This document shows, in pieces, positions 16,576-24,669 of a stretch of DNA of 64,000 nucleotides. The notes under the pieces are model-generated. The model saw nothing but the letters and a program-made list of their open reading frames with translations. It was not told the DNA's origin and made no database searches. The first letter of the stretch is position 1; each line of letters begins with the position of its first letter. Source of the DNA: Thiosulfatimonas sediminis (GTDB lineage Bacteria; Pseudomonadota; Gammaproteobacteria; Thiomicrospirales; Thiomicrospiraceae); NCBI RefSeq assembly GCF_011398355.1, contig NZ_AP021889.1:2108001-2172000 (forward strand). The letters are read 5' to 3'. A program made the translations under genes and the position numbers.

Positions 16576-17640
16576 ATGAAAAACCAGACAACACCCCCTA
16601 CCCAAGCTTTCGCCTCCATTCCAATGCAGGCGGTTGGCCCATTTAAACTCATCGGCGATGTCAACGCTGATGACTTAATGGTGCCAATGGCAACCTATGA
16701 AACTCCGCTTTGGCCTTCGGTGGCACGTGGCGCGCGTGTTGCAAAACACGCTGGCGGCATCCGTGTCACGCTGATTGACGAACGAATGACGCGCTCTATT
16801 TTGCTGCAAGCGCCGCACGCCGGTATCGCGGCTAAGCACCTATCCAGCATCGAGTCTCGACACGCTGAAATGCAAGCGATTGTCAGCGAAAGCAGTCGTT
16901 TCGCTAAATTAATTGATACCCATTACCAAGTCGTCGGTAATTTAATTTACTTACGTTTGGAATTCCACACCGGCGATGCCTCTGGGCACAATATGGCAAC
17001 CAATGCCGCCGACAAGATTATTCCGTGGATTTTGGCTGAATATACCGACTTACGCTATGTTTCTATTTCCGCTAACTACTGCACTGACAAAAAGGTTTCT
17101 GCTGTAAACGGGATTCTCGGCCGTGGTAAATATGTGGTCTGTGAATGTACGATTTCAGAAAAATACTGCAAACGTTTTTTAAAAACCACACCACAAGCGT
17201 TGGTCGACTTGCATATTAAAAAGGATTTAATTGGCAGTATCGTCGCTGGAGGCTTGCGTACCGCGAATGCCCACGTTGCCAATATGTTGCTGGGATTTTA
17301 TTTAGCCACCGGTCAAGATGCGGCAAACATTGTCGAAGGCTCGCAAGCAATTAACCATGCCGAAGTCACACCAGATGGCGATCTATACTTCTCGACCACC
17401 TTACCCAATTTAATTGTCGGCAGTGTTGGTAACGGCAAAGGGCTGGATTTTGTCCGGCAAAACCTTGAGCTGCTCGGCTGCGCTGACCCAACGGCTGAGC
17501 CGGGAGTCAACTCACGTCGTCTCGCCTGTATCGCTGCCGCCACGGCTTTCTGCGGCGAGCTCTCCTTATTGGCGGCACAGACCAATCCGGGCGAGTTGAT
17601 GCAAGCGCATATCAAACTCGAACGCACGCACAAAAATTAA
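16576..17640 (+). CDS. mvaA: hydroxymethylglutaryl-CoA reductase (class I-like)
   Basis: This enzyme reduces HMG-CoA to mevalonate with NAD(P)H, the committing step of the mevalonate pathway. The catalytic residues are visible: E in YETPLWPS (E42 from this start), D in TGDASGHNM, K in the DKKVSAVNGILGRGK loop, and a C-terminal histidine in LMQAHIKLERTH. The DKK...GRGK loop resembles class I (eukaryote/archaea-like) reductases rather than Pseudomonas-type class II. At about 354 residues it lacks a membrane domain and should be cytoplasmic. The start is uncertain: an in-frame ATG at 16528 adds 16 poorly conserved residues, and neither has a good RBS. It is the first gene of the mevalonate cluster, 14 bp before fni. 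Confidence 0.95.
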   Translation: MKNQTTPPTQAFASIPMQAVGPFKLIGDVNADDLMVPMATYETPLWPSVARGARVAKHAGGIRVTLIDERMTRSILLQAPHAGIAAKHLSSIESRHAEMQAIVSESSRFAKLIDTHYQVVGNLIYLRLEFHTGDASGHNMATNAADKIIPWILAEYTDLRYVSISANYCTDKKVSAVNGILGRGKYVVCECTISEKYCKRFLKTTPQALVDLHIKKDLIGSIVAGGLRTANAHVANMLLGFYLATGQDAANIVEGSQAINHAEVTPDGDLYFSTTLPNLIVGSVGNGKGLDFVRQNLELLGCADPTAEPGVNSRRLACIAAATAFCGELSLLAAQTNPGELMQAHIKLERTHKN

Positions 17641-17654
17641 ATACGGATATCGCG

Positions 17655-18710
17655 ATGAGCGCAGAGCAGCAACAGATCACGCAACGCAAGCAAGATCACA
17701 TCCAAGCCATTTTGGAAGACCCGCTAATTGAGCGGCGCAGTGATTTTGAACAAATTCGCTTGATGCATCGTGCGCTACCAGAGTTGGATTTTGCCAAAAT
17801 TGACAGCCGCTGTGAGTTTCTCGGCCAAGCGATTGCCTTTCCGTTTTTAATCTCATCGATGACGGGTGGCGCGGCCGATAATTTTGCGACGATTAACCGT
17901 CATCTTGCCGAAGCGGCCGAAGCTTGCCAAGTTCCAATGGCGGTTGGCTCCCAGCGCACCATGATTCATAATCCGTCGGCTGAGGCGAGTTTTCGCTTGC
18001 GCCAATATGCGCCTAGTGTTCCGTTAATAGCCAATGTTGGCGCCGTTCAGCTCAATTACGGTTTTGGCTACGATGAGATTCAACGCGCTGTTGACTGTTT
18101 AGAGGCGGATGCGATTTATCTTCATCTTAATCCACTGCAAGAGATTATCCAGCCAGAAGGCGACCATAATTTTGCACGGCTTGCCGATAAAATCGCCGAC
18201 TTGAAAAATCGACTCACTGTCCCAATAATCTTAAAAGAAGTCGGAGCCGGTTTAAGTCCAAGCGACATCCAACTTGGATTGGATGCTGGAATTGAATGGT
18301 TTGACCTTGCCGGCCGTGGCGGAACTTCTTGGAGTCGTATCGAGGCGCATCGCTCGCAAAACAACCTTGGGCTAACTTTACAAGACTGGGGCTTGAGTAC
18401 AACCGAAAATCTCATGCTGGCGCACCCTTTCTTACCCCAGGCGCAATTCATCGCCAGCGGTGGCGTACGCTCTGGGATTGATATGGCCAAAGCCATTATT
18501 TTAGGTGCCAAAATGGTCGGCGCGGCGGCTCCGTTGCTACCACCAGCGATGCACTCAACCGCACAAACGATTGCTAAAATTGAACAGTTCAAGCAAGAAT
18601 TGCAAGCTGTCCAGTTTTTACTCGCTATTGAAAAATTGGACGATTTACACTGTAATAGCGACCTTATTTTGCAGTCCCCATGGCATTCAATGCTCCGCCA
18701 GCGCGGATAA
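17655..18710 (+). CDS. fni: type 2 isopentenyl-diphosphate delta-isomerase
   Basis: This 351-residue FMN/NADPH-dependent enzyme interconverts IPP and DMAPP. It has the type 2 signatures TQRKQDHI at the N-terminus, FPFLISSMTGGA, VGSQR near residue 100, HLNPLQEIIQPEGD, the ELAGRGG-like DLAGRGGTSWSRIEAHR, and the phosphate-binding ASGGVRSGIDMAKAIILGA. It is a TIM-barrel flavoprotein unrelated to type 1 Idi. It follows mvaA by 14 bp and is probably co-transcribed, completing the pathway by supplying DMAPP. Confidence 0.97.
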   Translation: MSAEQQQITQRKQDHIQAILEDPLIERRSDFEQIRLMHRALPELDFAKIDSRCEFLGQAIAFPFLISSMTGGAADNFATINRHLAEAAEACQVPMAVGSQRTMIHNPSAEASFRLRQYAPSVPLIANVGAVQLNYGFGYDEIQRAVDCLEADAIYLHLNPLQEIIQPEGDHNFARLADKIADLKNRLTVPIILKEVGAGLSPSDIQLGLDAGIEWFDLAGRGGTSWSRIEAHRSQNNLGLTLQDWGLSTTENLMLAHPFLPQAQFIASGGVRSGIDMAKAIILGAKMVGAAAPLLPPAMHSTAQTIAKIEQFKQELQAVQFLLAIEKLDDLHCNSDLILQSPWHSMLRQRG

Positions 18711-18807
18711 CTTGCAAGAAAACGGTCAGAAAGAGAACACAAAAACCGTTATAATTCGCCGTTTGGTTAAAATTGCGCTCAGCAACGTTACTTTTGATTT
18801 GGATATT

Positions 18808-19989
18808 ATGAAAGTTGGTATTGATTTAATTCATTTTGCAACATCAGACTATTTTCTAGGCATGGATACATTTGCCCAAGAAAAAGGCATTGATGTGAAT
18901 AAATACTATGTCGGTATCGGCCAAGAAAAGATGTCCATCGCACCACCGGATGAAGACATTGTCTCTTTGGCTGCTAAAGCAGTCGAGCCGATTCTACAAC
19001 AGATTGACCGCGCGCAAATTACCGCGGTAATGTTTGCCACCGAAACGGGCATCGACCAATCAAAATCGGCAGGGGTGTTTTTACATAAGCTGTTAAATCT
19101 ACCAAGCCGTTGTCGGATGATTGAGTTAAAACACGCCTGCTACGCAGGTGCCGCCGGTCTACAAATGGCCACTGCGTTAGTCAAAGTCAATCCCCAAGAA
19201 AAAATCTTGGTAATTGCTGCTGACATTGCCAAATATGACCAAGATTCATCCGGCGAAGCAACTCAAGGGTGCGGCGCGGTGGCAATGTTAATTACACAAA
19301 ATCCACGTATTTTGGAAATCGAGCCTGGCTCAGGTTATTTCACTGATGACGTCATGGATTTTTGGCGACCAAACCACCGAAATACCGCGTTGGTTGACGG
19401 CAAATACTCCACCAAGGTTTATTTAAGTAGCCTTAAGCACACTTGGGAACATTTTACCGAGCAAACCGGCCGTGTGTTTGAAGATATTGACTACTTCTGT
19501 TATCACATTCCGTTCACTAAAATGGCCGATAAAGCGCACCAAACGCTACTGAAAAAAGTAAACTCGCAACTGGATAAAGCACAAGCCGATGCAAAGACGT
19601 TACCTAGCCAAATTTACAATCGAATTATCGGCAACAGTTACAGTGCATCACTGTTCGTCGGTTTTATCTCTCTCTTGGATAATGTCAAAGATCGCTTAGA
19701 CAATAAACGCATTAGCTTTTTTAGTTATGGGTCTGGCTGTGTTGCTGAGTTTTTTACAGGGGTTATCCAACCGGGTTACCAAACAGTTCTGATGAGTGAA
19801 AGTCATCGCCAACAGATTGCACAGCGTACGGAGTTGGATTACCCAACCTACATCGATTTTTACTACAAGACCGATTACGCCCAATCAGACTTAGCGCTTC
19901 CGCAATTAAATAAAGGACGTTTTCGTTTCTGCGGAATCGAGCAAGATAAACGCCTGTACACACAACAAACACCATCCAACGCACTTTAA
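18808..19989 (+). CDS. mvaS: hydroxymethylglutaryl-CoA synthase
   Basis: This 393-residue enzyme condenses acetyl-CoA with acetoacetyl-CoA to HMG-CoA. The catalytic triad falls at E79 (FATETG), C111 (ELKHACYAGAAG) and H233 (CYHIPFTKMADKAH), the same numbering as the Staphylococcus enzyme. The start is ATG 18808 (MKVGIDLIHF); the frame is open upstream to 18505, but that overlaps fni and adds unrelated residues. The 97-bp gap after fni contains a TATAAT (18750-18755) preceded by a weak 6-bp inverted repeat, so a second promoter is possible. No thiolase gene for acetoacetyl-CoA is in the window. Confidence 0.97.
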   Translation: MKVGIDLIHFATSDYFLGMDTFAQEKGIDVNKYYVGIGQEKMSIAPPDEDIVSLAAKAVEPILQQIDRAQITAVMFATETGIDQSKSAGVFLHKLLNLPSRCRMIELKHACYAGAAGLQMATALVKVNPQEKILVIAADIAKYDQDSSGEATQGCGAVAMLITQNPRILEIEPGSGYFTDDVMDFWRPNHRNTALVDGKYSTKVYLSSLKHTWEHFTEQTGRVFEDIDYFCYHIPFTKMADKAHQTLLKKVNSQLDKAQADAKTLPSQIYNRIIGNSYSASLFVGFISLLDNVKDRLDNKRISFFSYGSGCVAEFFTGVIQPGYQTVLMSESHRQQIAQRTELDYPTYIDFYYKTDYAQSDLALPQLNKGRFRFCGIEQDKRLYTQQTPSNAL

Positions 19990-20045
19990 GCGCATCATCC
20001 GGCAGTGTGCTGTTGCACCTGCCATTTCAGCATTAGGTTTTTCGC

Positions 20046-21101
20046 ATGAGTTCAACCAAAAGCGTCCAATGCCAAGTTCCCAGTAAGCTGATTCTGTGCG
20101 GCGAACACGCGGTTTTATATGGCTCCCCGGCCTTAAGCGTAGCAATAAATCTCCCAACGCTCTGCAAAATTGAATGGCAGGCCTTGCCCATCGGTCACGG
20201 TTGCGAACTACTGATTGACTTGCCTGACCTACAACATATTCGCCGTTATACCTCTCGCCAATGGCAAGACCAGATGCTAGAAATAGAGCTGCGCTTTAGT
20301 GAATTTCATCAGCCCAGCAGCGCAACCAAAAATGCCATTTTGCTCGACCCGACACAATTAATTATTGTATGCATGGCGCAACTGAATCGTTGGCATCCTC
20401 TAACTGAAGGTCTATGGCACATCCGAATCCATTCTGAAAACTGGCTTAAACGTGGGATGGGAAGCTCTGCAGCGGTCATTTTGGCCACGCTCAAAGCGGC
20501 TGCAGCACAACTGGCTCTCCCCCTCAAAGAGGCGCAGCTACTGAAGTTAGCCAGCACCATCGAAAACTATCAGCATGGGCGTTCTAGCGGCCTTGATCCA
20601 GCGACTTTACTCGCCAAAGACGTTATCGAATTTCATGCGCCCAATTCGATTCATCGGCTTGGATTGAAGCTCTTTCCGCTACCCGCATGGCTTATTGATA
20701 CTGGCGAAGCGCAAAGTTCGACGGCCGATTGTGTTAAGCAGGTCCAGCAAAACTTTGCCGATGATAACGCTTTGTGGCAAAACTTCACCAAAGTGGTACG
20801 ACAGATTAAACACGCGTGGCAAGCGCAAACAGTGAACGAATTTACGGCGGGCATTCGCCAAAACCAACAGCTATTGGAACACATTGGTGTGGTGCCGACT
20901 AAGGTTCAAGCGCTGATAAAACGCCTGAATCAGTTAGAACCACCATTCGCCTGCGCCAAAGTATGCGGCGCCGGTTCGGTGAGTGGCGATGCGGCAGGTG
21001 TGGTAATCTATTTTGGCTACCATGCGCCGACAAAATTATGCCACGAGATGGGCTATAAACTTCTGGCATTGTCACTGTACGATTCCACTCAGGGGACTTA
21101 A
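20046..21101 (+). CDS. GHMP kinase, probable mevalonate kinase
   Basis: This 351-residue GHMP-superfamily kinase has N-terminal motif CQVPSKLILCGEHAVLYGSPALSVAI, typical of mevalonate kinase (GEHAVVYG). Its ATP loop is RGMGSSAAVI, lacking the usual P-x-G-A start. It has HGRSSGLDPATLL, equivalent to the mevalonate-kinase HGxPSGxD segment with the catalytic aspartate, and C-terminal VCGAGSVSGDAAGVV, a variant of the motif 3 TGAGGGG. It is expected to phosphorylate mevalonate with ATP in the cytoplasm. It lies between mvaS and a second kinase, 3 bp apart. Assignment as mevalonate rather than phosphomevalonate kinase rests on the HGxxSGLD motif and is inference. Confidence 0.82.
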   Translation: MSSTKSVQCQVPSKLILCGEHAVLYGSPALSVAINLPTLCKIEWQALPIGHGCELLIDLPDLQHIRRYTSRQWQDQMLEIELRFSEFHQPSSATKNAILLDPTQLIIVCMAQLNRWHPLTEGLWHIRIHSENWLKRGMGSSAAVILATLKAAAAQLALPLKEAQLLKLASTIENYQHGRSSGLDPATLLAKDVIEFHAPNSIHRLGLKLFPLPAWLIDTGEAQSSTADCVKQVQQNFADDNALWQNFTKVVRQIKHAWQAQTVNEFTAGIRQNQQLLEHIGVVPTKVQALIKRLNQLEPPFACAKVCGAGSVSGDAAGVVIYFGYHAPTKLCHEMGYKLLALSLYDSTQGT

Positions 21102-21104
21102 AGC

Positions 21105-22121
21105 ATGCCAAAGTTTATTTCAAAAGCACCGGCCAACAGCATGTTACTTGGTGAGCATAGCGTTGTTTATGGCTATCCTGCATTGGCCTGCGCGCTCGAC
21201 CAGTGGATAGAAATAGAGTGGCAAGCGCGTGATGACCAAGCCCTCCTTATCTTCTCCAGCTTGGCTCAACAAAGCACAACGCTAAGCGCACTGGAGTGCC
21301 ATCCAAAACTGCAATTTATCGGCCAAGCCTGCAAAGCTTTTCAAACGCAATTGCTAGCCCAAAACCATGGCTGGGAACTCAGGGTAAAAAGCCAATTCTC
21401 TGCAACTATCGGGCTAGGCAGTTCTGCGGCCGTTTTGGCGGCCACACTGGTTGGCCTCAATCACATCACCGACGCACACTACTCCAAATTTGAGCTGTGG
21501 GAGATTGGCAAAGCGATTATTGTGGACATTCAGGGACGCGGCTCAGCCACTGATTTAGCGGCCGCGCTGTTCGGTGGGGTTGTGTACTTTCAACCGCCCA
21601 CGGCAGACCAGCGACTAAAAATCGACGTTTTATCAATTAACATGGATATTTTATTGGTCTACTGCGGCTATAAAACCCCTACCGCCGAAGTCTTAGCCAG
21701 TGTCGCAGAACACTGGCAAACCCAACCTGAAGCTTTACAGTCCCTTTACCAACAGATGGGCGCAATAACAAAAACCGCGCATCAAGCTTTAAGCAACCAA
21801 AACTTACCCATATTTTATGACAGCTTTCGGCACTACCAATGCCTGCTGGAAACATTAGGGGTCAGCGATATAACACTGGATTTTCTGGTCGAGCAATTAC
21901 GTGCCTGCCCGTTAGTTTGGGCGACGAAAATCTCCGGTTCAGGGCTGGGCGATTGCGTTCTCGCGATAGGCGAAGTCTACTCAAAACACCGTCCACAGCA
22001 AGTCAGCAACGCGCTCACCGAATACTGTGCGGAATCCGAAATCCTGTGTAACTACCAACAAATTCAGCTACCGATTAGTCCACTTGGTACGCATATTCAC
22101 TCTTTAACCGAAAGCCATTAG
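21105..22121 (+). CDS. GHMP kinase, candidate phosphomevalonate kinase
   Basis: This 338-residue GHMP kinase has motif 1 KAPANSMLLGEHSVVYGYPALACAL, mevalonate-kinase-like, and an ATP loop GLGSSAAVLAATL. The segment after it is IQGRGSATDLAAALFGGVVYF, which resembles the GSxxDVAAxxYGGxxxY block of phosphomevalonate kinases and differs from the HGxPSGxD of mevalonate kinases. Motif 3 is TKISGSGLGDCVLAIG. In pathway terms a phosphomevalonate kinase is the only missing step, so this is the best candidate. An AGGGGA Shine-Dalgarno overlaps the end of the previous gene, so the two kinases are tightly coupled. Genome annotation would probably call both mevalonate kinase. Confidence 0.75.
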   Translation: MPKFISKAPANSMLLGEHSVVYGYPALACALDQWIEIEWQARDDQALLIFSSLAQQSTTLSALECHPKLQFIGQACKAFQTQLLAQNHGWELRVKSQFSATIGLGSSAAVLAATLVGLNHITDAHYSKFELWEIGKAIIVDIQGRGSATDLAAALFGGVVYFQPPTADQRLKIDVLSINMDILLVYCGYKTPTAEVLASVAEHWQTQPEALQSLYQQMGAITKTAHQALSNQNLPIFYDSFRHYQCLLETLGVSDITLDFLVEQLRACPLVWATKISGSGLGDCVLAIGEVYSKHRPQQVSNALTEYCAESEILCNYQQIQLPISPLGTHIHSLTESH

Positions 22122-22133
22122 GCCATTAACCGT

Positions 22134-23174
22134 ATGAACTCAAGCCAACAACGAAAGCACACATTTATCCAACAACTACTGGCTAAAAGCCTAAATCCAG
22201 CGCCACTTGAACCAAGTCAACCTCACGGATTTGGTAAGGCACCGGTCAACATTGCCTTAAGTAAATATTGGGGCAAGCGCGACAGCGTTCTGAACTTACC
22301 GATGAACGGCAGCGTATCGATTAGTCTTCCTGGATTAGGCACCGAGACCACCGTGCAACCGTTTGGCGGCCAACAAGATCAGATCGAATTAAATGGCCAA
22401 GTACTCGACCATTCCGTAGTTTTTGCTAAGCGGCTCAGTCAATTCTTGGATTTTTTCCGCAGCGCCGCTTGTCCAGCGTTTCGCGTAGTGACTCAGAATT
22501 CGGTACCAACCGCTGCTGGCTTAGCATCATCTGCATCCGGTTACGCCGCTTTAGTTGTCGCTCTAGACGACCTATTTGGCTGGCAATTAGCGAAAACCGA
22601 ACTGTCGCTTTTGGCCCGTTTAGGCAGTGGCAGCGCGAGCCGTTCTCTGTTTGACGGCTTTGCTTTATGGCACAAAGGCGAACGCCCTGACGGCATGGAT
22701 AGCTTTGCTGAGTCAGTCGATTCTGTCTGGCCGGAATTTTGCATCGGGCTAGTCAAGGTGAATACTCAAGAAAAAGCAGTTGGCTCAACGCTTGGAATGC
22801 AGCAAACCGTTGAAACCTGTGATCTTTACCAAAGCTGGCCACCGCAAGCACAACGTGATTTGGAAACCATCACTCAAGCGATTATTCAGCAAGACTTTCA
22901 TACTTTGGCAAAAACCGCTGAGCACAATGCGTTAAGTATGCACGCAACCATGATTGCGACATGGCCGCCAATTGTATACTGGCAACCGGAATCCATCGCC
23001 GCAATGCAAATTGTGTGGCGCTTACGTGAGCAAGGCGTAGCCGTTTATTTCACCATGGATGCAGGCCCTAATTTAAAACTGATTCTGCAAACGCAAGACC
23101 AAGCCATCGTCCAACAGGCCTTTGCCGAACAGTCAACACCGGTCGAGTTTATTTTGCCTTTTCAGAGACAATAA
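22134..23174 (+). CDS. mvaD: diphosphomevalonate decarboxylase
   Basis: This 346-residue GHMP-fold enzyme performs the ATP-dependent decarboxylation of mevalonate diphosphate to IPP. Diagnostic motifs are NIALSKYWGKRD near residue 45, NSVPTAAGLASSASGYAAL (phosphate loop), LGSGSASRSLFDGFALWHKG (containing the catalytic arginine and the following region), and YFTMDAGPNLKL with the catalytic aspartate. It is a full-length member. It follows the second kinase by 12 bp and ends the cluster. A terminator-like hairpin overlaps and follows its stop codon. Confidence 0.97.
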   Translation: MNSSQQRKHTFIQQLLAKSLNPAPLEPSQPHGFGKAPVNIALSKYWGKRDSVLNLPMNGSVSISLPGLGTETTVQPFGGQQDQIELNGQVLDHSVVFAKRLSQFLDFFRSAACPAFRVVTQNSVPTAAGLASSASGYAALVVALDDLFGWQLAKTELSLLARLGSGSASRSLFDGFALWHKGERPDGMDSFAESVDSVWPEFCIGLVKVNTQEKAVGSTLGMQQTVETCDLYQSWPPQAQRDLETITQAIIQQDFHTLAKTAEHNALSMHATMIATWPPIVYWQPESIAAMQIVWRLREQGVAVYFTMDAGPNLKLILQTQDQAIVQQAFAEQSTPVEFILPFQRQ

Positions 23175-23208
23175 AAAACCCGAAGCGCTTCATAGCACTC
23201 CGGGCTTT
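23172..23208. terminator. imperfect terminator between mvaD and sspB
   Basis: AAAACCCGAAG can pair with CTCCGGGCTTT with two mismatches, and the arms end in A/T runs. It lies between the convergent mvaD and sspB genes. Confidence 0.45.
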
Positions 23209-23232
23209 AAATCTCAAATCAAGACGTGGTGT

Positions 23233-23688
23233 TTATTTCACCACGGACAAATTCGCACGTTTTTTATCTTTGCTGTCTTTACGCGCTTTTTTCACCCCTG
23301 GCGAGGTCTTGCTTGGCGTAACGGCTTTTAAACCGCTTGACGCCTCATCAAGTTCAGCTTGTAGAAACTCTTCCGGATAAGGTTCCGGTGGAAATGGCAT
23401 TCCTTGGCCATTTTCACGAGCAAACACCGCCAAAACCGCTTCCGGTGGAAAAACAATATTCTGTTCTTCTCCCTGAAAGCGTGCCGAAAAGCCAATGGCC
23501 GAATTGCCCATCTCTAATCCCAAAACGGCCGTTGGAGAAGCGTTAAGGACAATCATGCCTTCCTGCACAAATTGACGCGGCACCATGACCCCTGGATAGT
23601 TAGCATCCAACTGAAAATGCGGCGTCCATCCGTTATCGACAATCCAGTCATAAATCGCGCGAATTAAGTAAGGGCGATTAGAAATCAT
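23233..23688 (-). CDS. sspB: ClpXP protease specificity-enhancing factor SspB
   Basis: This 151-residue adaptor tethers ssrA-tagged proteins to ClpXP. It has the conserved start MISNRPYLIRAIYDWIVDNGWTP, then YPGVMVPRQFVQEGMIVLN, LEMGNSAIGFSARF, and a flexible lysine-rich linker. It ends in LSVVK, matching the LRVVK ClpX-docking tail of E. coli SspB. The start is ATG 23688, 4 bp after the sspA stop; the longer frame to 23802 runs into sspA. It is co-transcribed with sspA, the usual arrangement in gamma- and betaproteobacteria. Confidence 0.97.
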   Translation of the reverse strand: MISNRPYLIRAIYDWIVDNGWTPHFQLDANYPGVMVPRQFVQEGMIVLNASPTAVLGLEMGNSAIGFSARFQGEEQNIVFPPEAVLAVFARENGQGMPFPPEPYPEEFLQAELDEASSGLKAVTPSKTSPGVKKARKDSKDKKRANLSVVK

Positions 23689-23692
23689 CCGT

Positions 23693-24325
23693 TTAATCTC
23701 GCATGTCCAGTTCGTCATCAGACAAACTTTCCGCAAACATTTCACGTTGCAGCACTTTTTCAGAATAGTCGATAATTGGCTTAGCACTCTTTGGCAAATC
23801 AATCCCTAGATAAGGTAGACGCCATAACAGTACCGACATCGAAATATCCACTAAAGAATAATCATCACTCATAAAGAAATCTTTATGCTGGAAGGCTGGA
23901 ATCATCTGAATCAAACGTTCTTGCAAATCACGACGTGCCGCTTTAACCACTTTTTCGTCTTCCGAATGGGTAATGGCTTCAACCAACGGATACCATTCTG
24001 TTTCAATTTGACGCAACATTTGACGCGCACGCGCTTTAGAAATCGGATCCACCGACATTAACGGCGGATGCGGGAAACGCTCATCTAAATATTCGATAAT
24101 GACTTGTGGATCGTACAACACCAGATCACGATCCACCAAAGTCGGCAAAGTACCATAAGGATTCAATTCCAACAGGTCTTCCGGCAGACTGTCCACAAAC
24201 ACTTCGATAATATCCATCGGAATGTCTTTTTCTTTCGCAACCAAACGCACACGGTGACAACTCGGGCTTTTTGAATCGGAAAATAATACCATCTGTGAAC
24301 GTTTCGTTACTGGTACATCAGTCAT
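23693..24325 (-). CDS. sspA: stringent starvation protein A
   Basis: This 210-residue glutathione-S-transferase-fold protein binds RNA polymerase and alters transcription in stationary phase and acid stress. Motifs include MVLFSDSKSPSCHRVRLVAKEKDIP, LELNPYGTLPTLVDRDLVLYD, and IIEYLDERFPHPPL. The start is ATG 24325 (MTDVPVTKRSQM), with AAGGAG 8 nt upstream; the upstream frame to 24367 is less likely. A 255-bp segment with 12-bp terminal inverted repeats begins 28 bp upstream and must form most of the promoter or leader region. Confidence 0.97.
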   Translation of the reverse strand: MTDVPVTKRSQMVLFSDSKSPSCHRVRLVAKEKDIPMDIIEVFVDSLPEDLLELNPYGTLPTLVDRDLVLYDPQVIIEYLDERFPHPPLMSVDPISKARARQMLRQIETEWYPLVEAITHSEDEKVVKAARRDLQERLIQMIPAFQHKDFFMSDDYSLVDISMSVLLWRLPYLGIDLPKSAKPIIDYSEKVLQREMFAESLSDDELDMRD

Positions 24326-24669
24326 TAATCTACTCCTTAAAACAGCCACTCGGGGTCTGTTGAACATCCATAATTAGGGCGACACCGCAATAAGTTATCA
24401 TTGACTTCAGCGAGGTGCTGCAAAGCGTCAATTCTAGGCTTGCCTCTATCATGCATAGCTAAAGCCATTCAAACTTATTCAATACTTCCTTAGGTTTTAC
24501 ATTGGCATTTCTCTCGACTTTGTACTTTAGAGCATCGAGTCTTTCGTTTGGCTGCGCTAAAAATATTCAGCCACAACAGAACCAAACTCTGAATTTTCAA
24601 CAGACCCTAGTTCTTCGCAATCGGAAATGCAAAACGAATTGAGATATTATACAACACCTTGTCAAGCCC
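24326..24669. other. sspA-epmA intergenic region
   Basis: This 344-bp spacer has the sspA RBS at one end and contains the inverted-repeat-bounded segment described separately. AGATATTATAC near 24644 is a possible -10. No additional gene is supported. Confidence 0.45.
24353..24607. mobile_element. putative MITE-like element with 12-bp inverted repeats
   Basis: Two perfect 12-bp inverted repeats, GGGTCTGTTGAA at 24353-24364 and TTCAACAGACCC at 24596-24607, bound a 255-bp non-coding segment that fills the sspA-epmA spacer. A subterminal copy (CAACAGAACC, 24574-24583) repeats the right end with one difference. No ORF of note and no clear target duplication were found. The shape, size and G-rich terminal sequence suggest a miniature inverted-repeat transposable element or IS remnant, but a chance repeat or regulatory structure remains possible. 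Confidence 0.5.

Noticed and set aside
18505-18807. N-terminal extension of mvaS overlapping fni
   Set aside because: The start at 18808 aligns catalytic residues at 79, 111 and 233, and the extension is out-of-frame fni sequence.
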